A DNA stretch of 43,989 nt from contig QVQD01000222.1 of the NCBI GenBank assembly GCA_003584875.1, positions 1-43,989 of the forward strand, given 5' to 3'. The stretch's first letter is position 1; every line of letters begins with the position of its first letter. Shown here piece after piece: positions 43,450-43,989 of the stretch. The DNA is from Methylococcales bacterium. Lineage in GTDB: Bacteria; Pseudomonadota; Gammaproteobacteria; Methylococcales; Methylomonadaceae. The translations under genes were made by a program, and so were the position numbers. The notes below the pieces were generated by a model. That model ran no database searches, was not told where the DNA came from, and saw only the letters and a list, made by a program, of their open reading frames with translations.

Positions 43450-43889
43450 TGAGTCAAACGCGTACCAATGCCCGCAAAGCAGCCGTTCAAGCTTTATATC
43501 AATGGCAAATGACCGGGCAAAGTTTAGTTGAAATTGAACGCCAGTTTGCAGAAGATGAGCGTTTTAAAGATGTACAAAAAAGTTATTTTACTGAGCTGTT
43601 TCATGGCGTACCCAAAAATTTAACGGTCATTGATGAAGCCTTGAATGAGTTTGTTGATCGACCTGTGGATATGGTTGATCCCGTCGAACGTGCGATATTA
43701 AGAATTGGTGCATACGAGTTACAACATCGTTTAGATATGCCTTATCGAGTAATTTTAAATGAAGCGATTAATCTAGCTAAATATTTTGGTGCTGATGGCA
43801 GTCATAAATATGTTAACGGTATTTTAGATAAATTAGCTCAGAAGAATCGCGCTATAGAAATTAAAGCTAAGGCGCAAGCGGCTAAATGA
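43449..43889 (+). CDS. nusB: Transcription antitermination factor NusB
   Basis: ARKAAVQALYQWQMTGQ ... RVILNEAINLAKYFGADGSHKYVNGILDKLA. Confidence 0.96.
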   Translation: MSQTRTNARKAAVQALYQWQMTGQSLVEIERQFAEDERFKDVQKSYFTELFHGVPKNLTVIDEALNEFVDRPVDMVDPVERAILRIGAYELQHRLDMPYRVILNEAINLAKYFGADGSHKYVNGILDKLAQKNRAIEIKAKAQAAK

Positions 43890-43941
43890 TAGTTAGTTCA
43901 AATCTAGTAGAATTAATTCTTTAGTAGAATGCATAAAATAC

Positions 43942-43972
43942 GTAGGTCGGGTTAGCGATAGCGTAACCCGAC
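43942..43972. repeat. REP palindrome, family A
   Basis: gtaggtcgggttagcgatagcgtaacccgac. Confidence 0.85.
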
Positions 43973-43989
43973 AAAGACACCTAATGCGG

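Overview
Gammaproteobacterial chromosome segment; gene content and repeat style suggest a Methylococcales-like organism, but this is inferred only. About 1-10 kb is an accessory, low-homology region. It holds a NADAR-domain gene, a frameshifted RHH/PIN toxin-antitoxin pair, a truncated McrC nuclease, uncharacterised small operons, a broken WYL-like regulator, an intact WYL regulator and a PP2A-like phosphatase. About 11-44 kb is mostly housekeeping: histidine kinase + REC-HDOD + REC-GAF-HD-GYP cluster, acnB, thrS-infC-rpmI-rplT-pheS-pheT-ihfA, tRNA-Val, iscR-nifS/iscS-iscA, trmJ, suhB, recC, and nrdR-ribD-ribE-ribBA-ribH-nusB. The most unusual content is non-coding or repetitive. (i) A ~21-bp degenerate quasi-palindromic array at ~2025-2375. 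(ii) Five exact-period 158-bp tandem copies of a nested-hairpin element at 10095-10884, with a diverged solo copy at 35881-36000. (iii) A nested insertion at 28147-28590: a TIR element inside a REP palindrome, itself carrying a second TIR element; the second element recurs at 32861-33222, and direct repeats flank each insertion. (iv) A 42-bp (14-codon) indel-free tandem array at 35067-35510, open for 153 codons on the minus strand without a canonical start codon. No system can be declared novel from sequence alone. The best candidates for follow-up are the 42-bp array, the 140-aa/462-aa two-gene module (3834-5662) and the 21-bp array.
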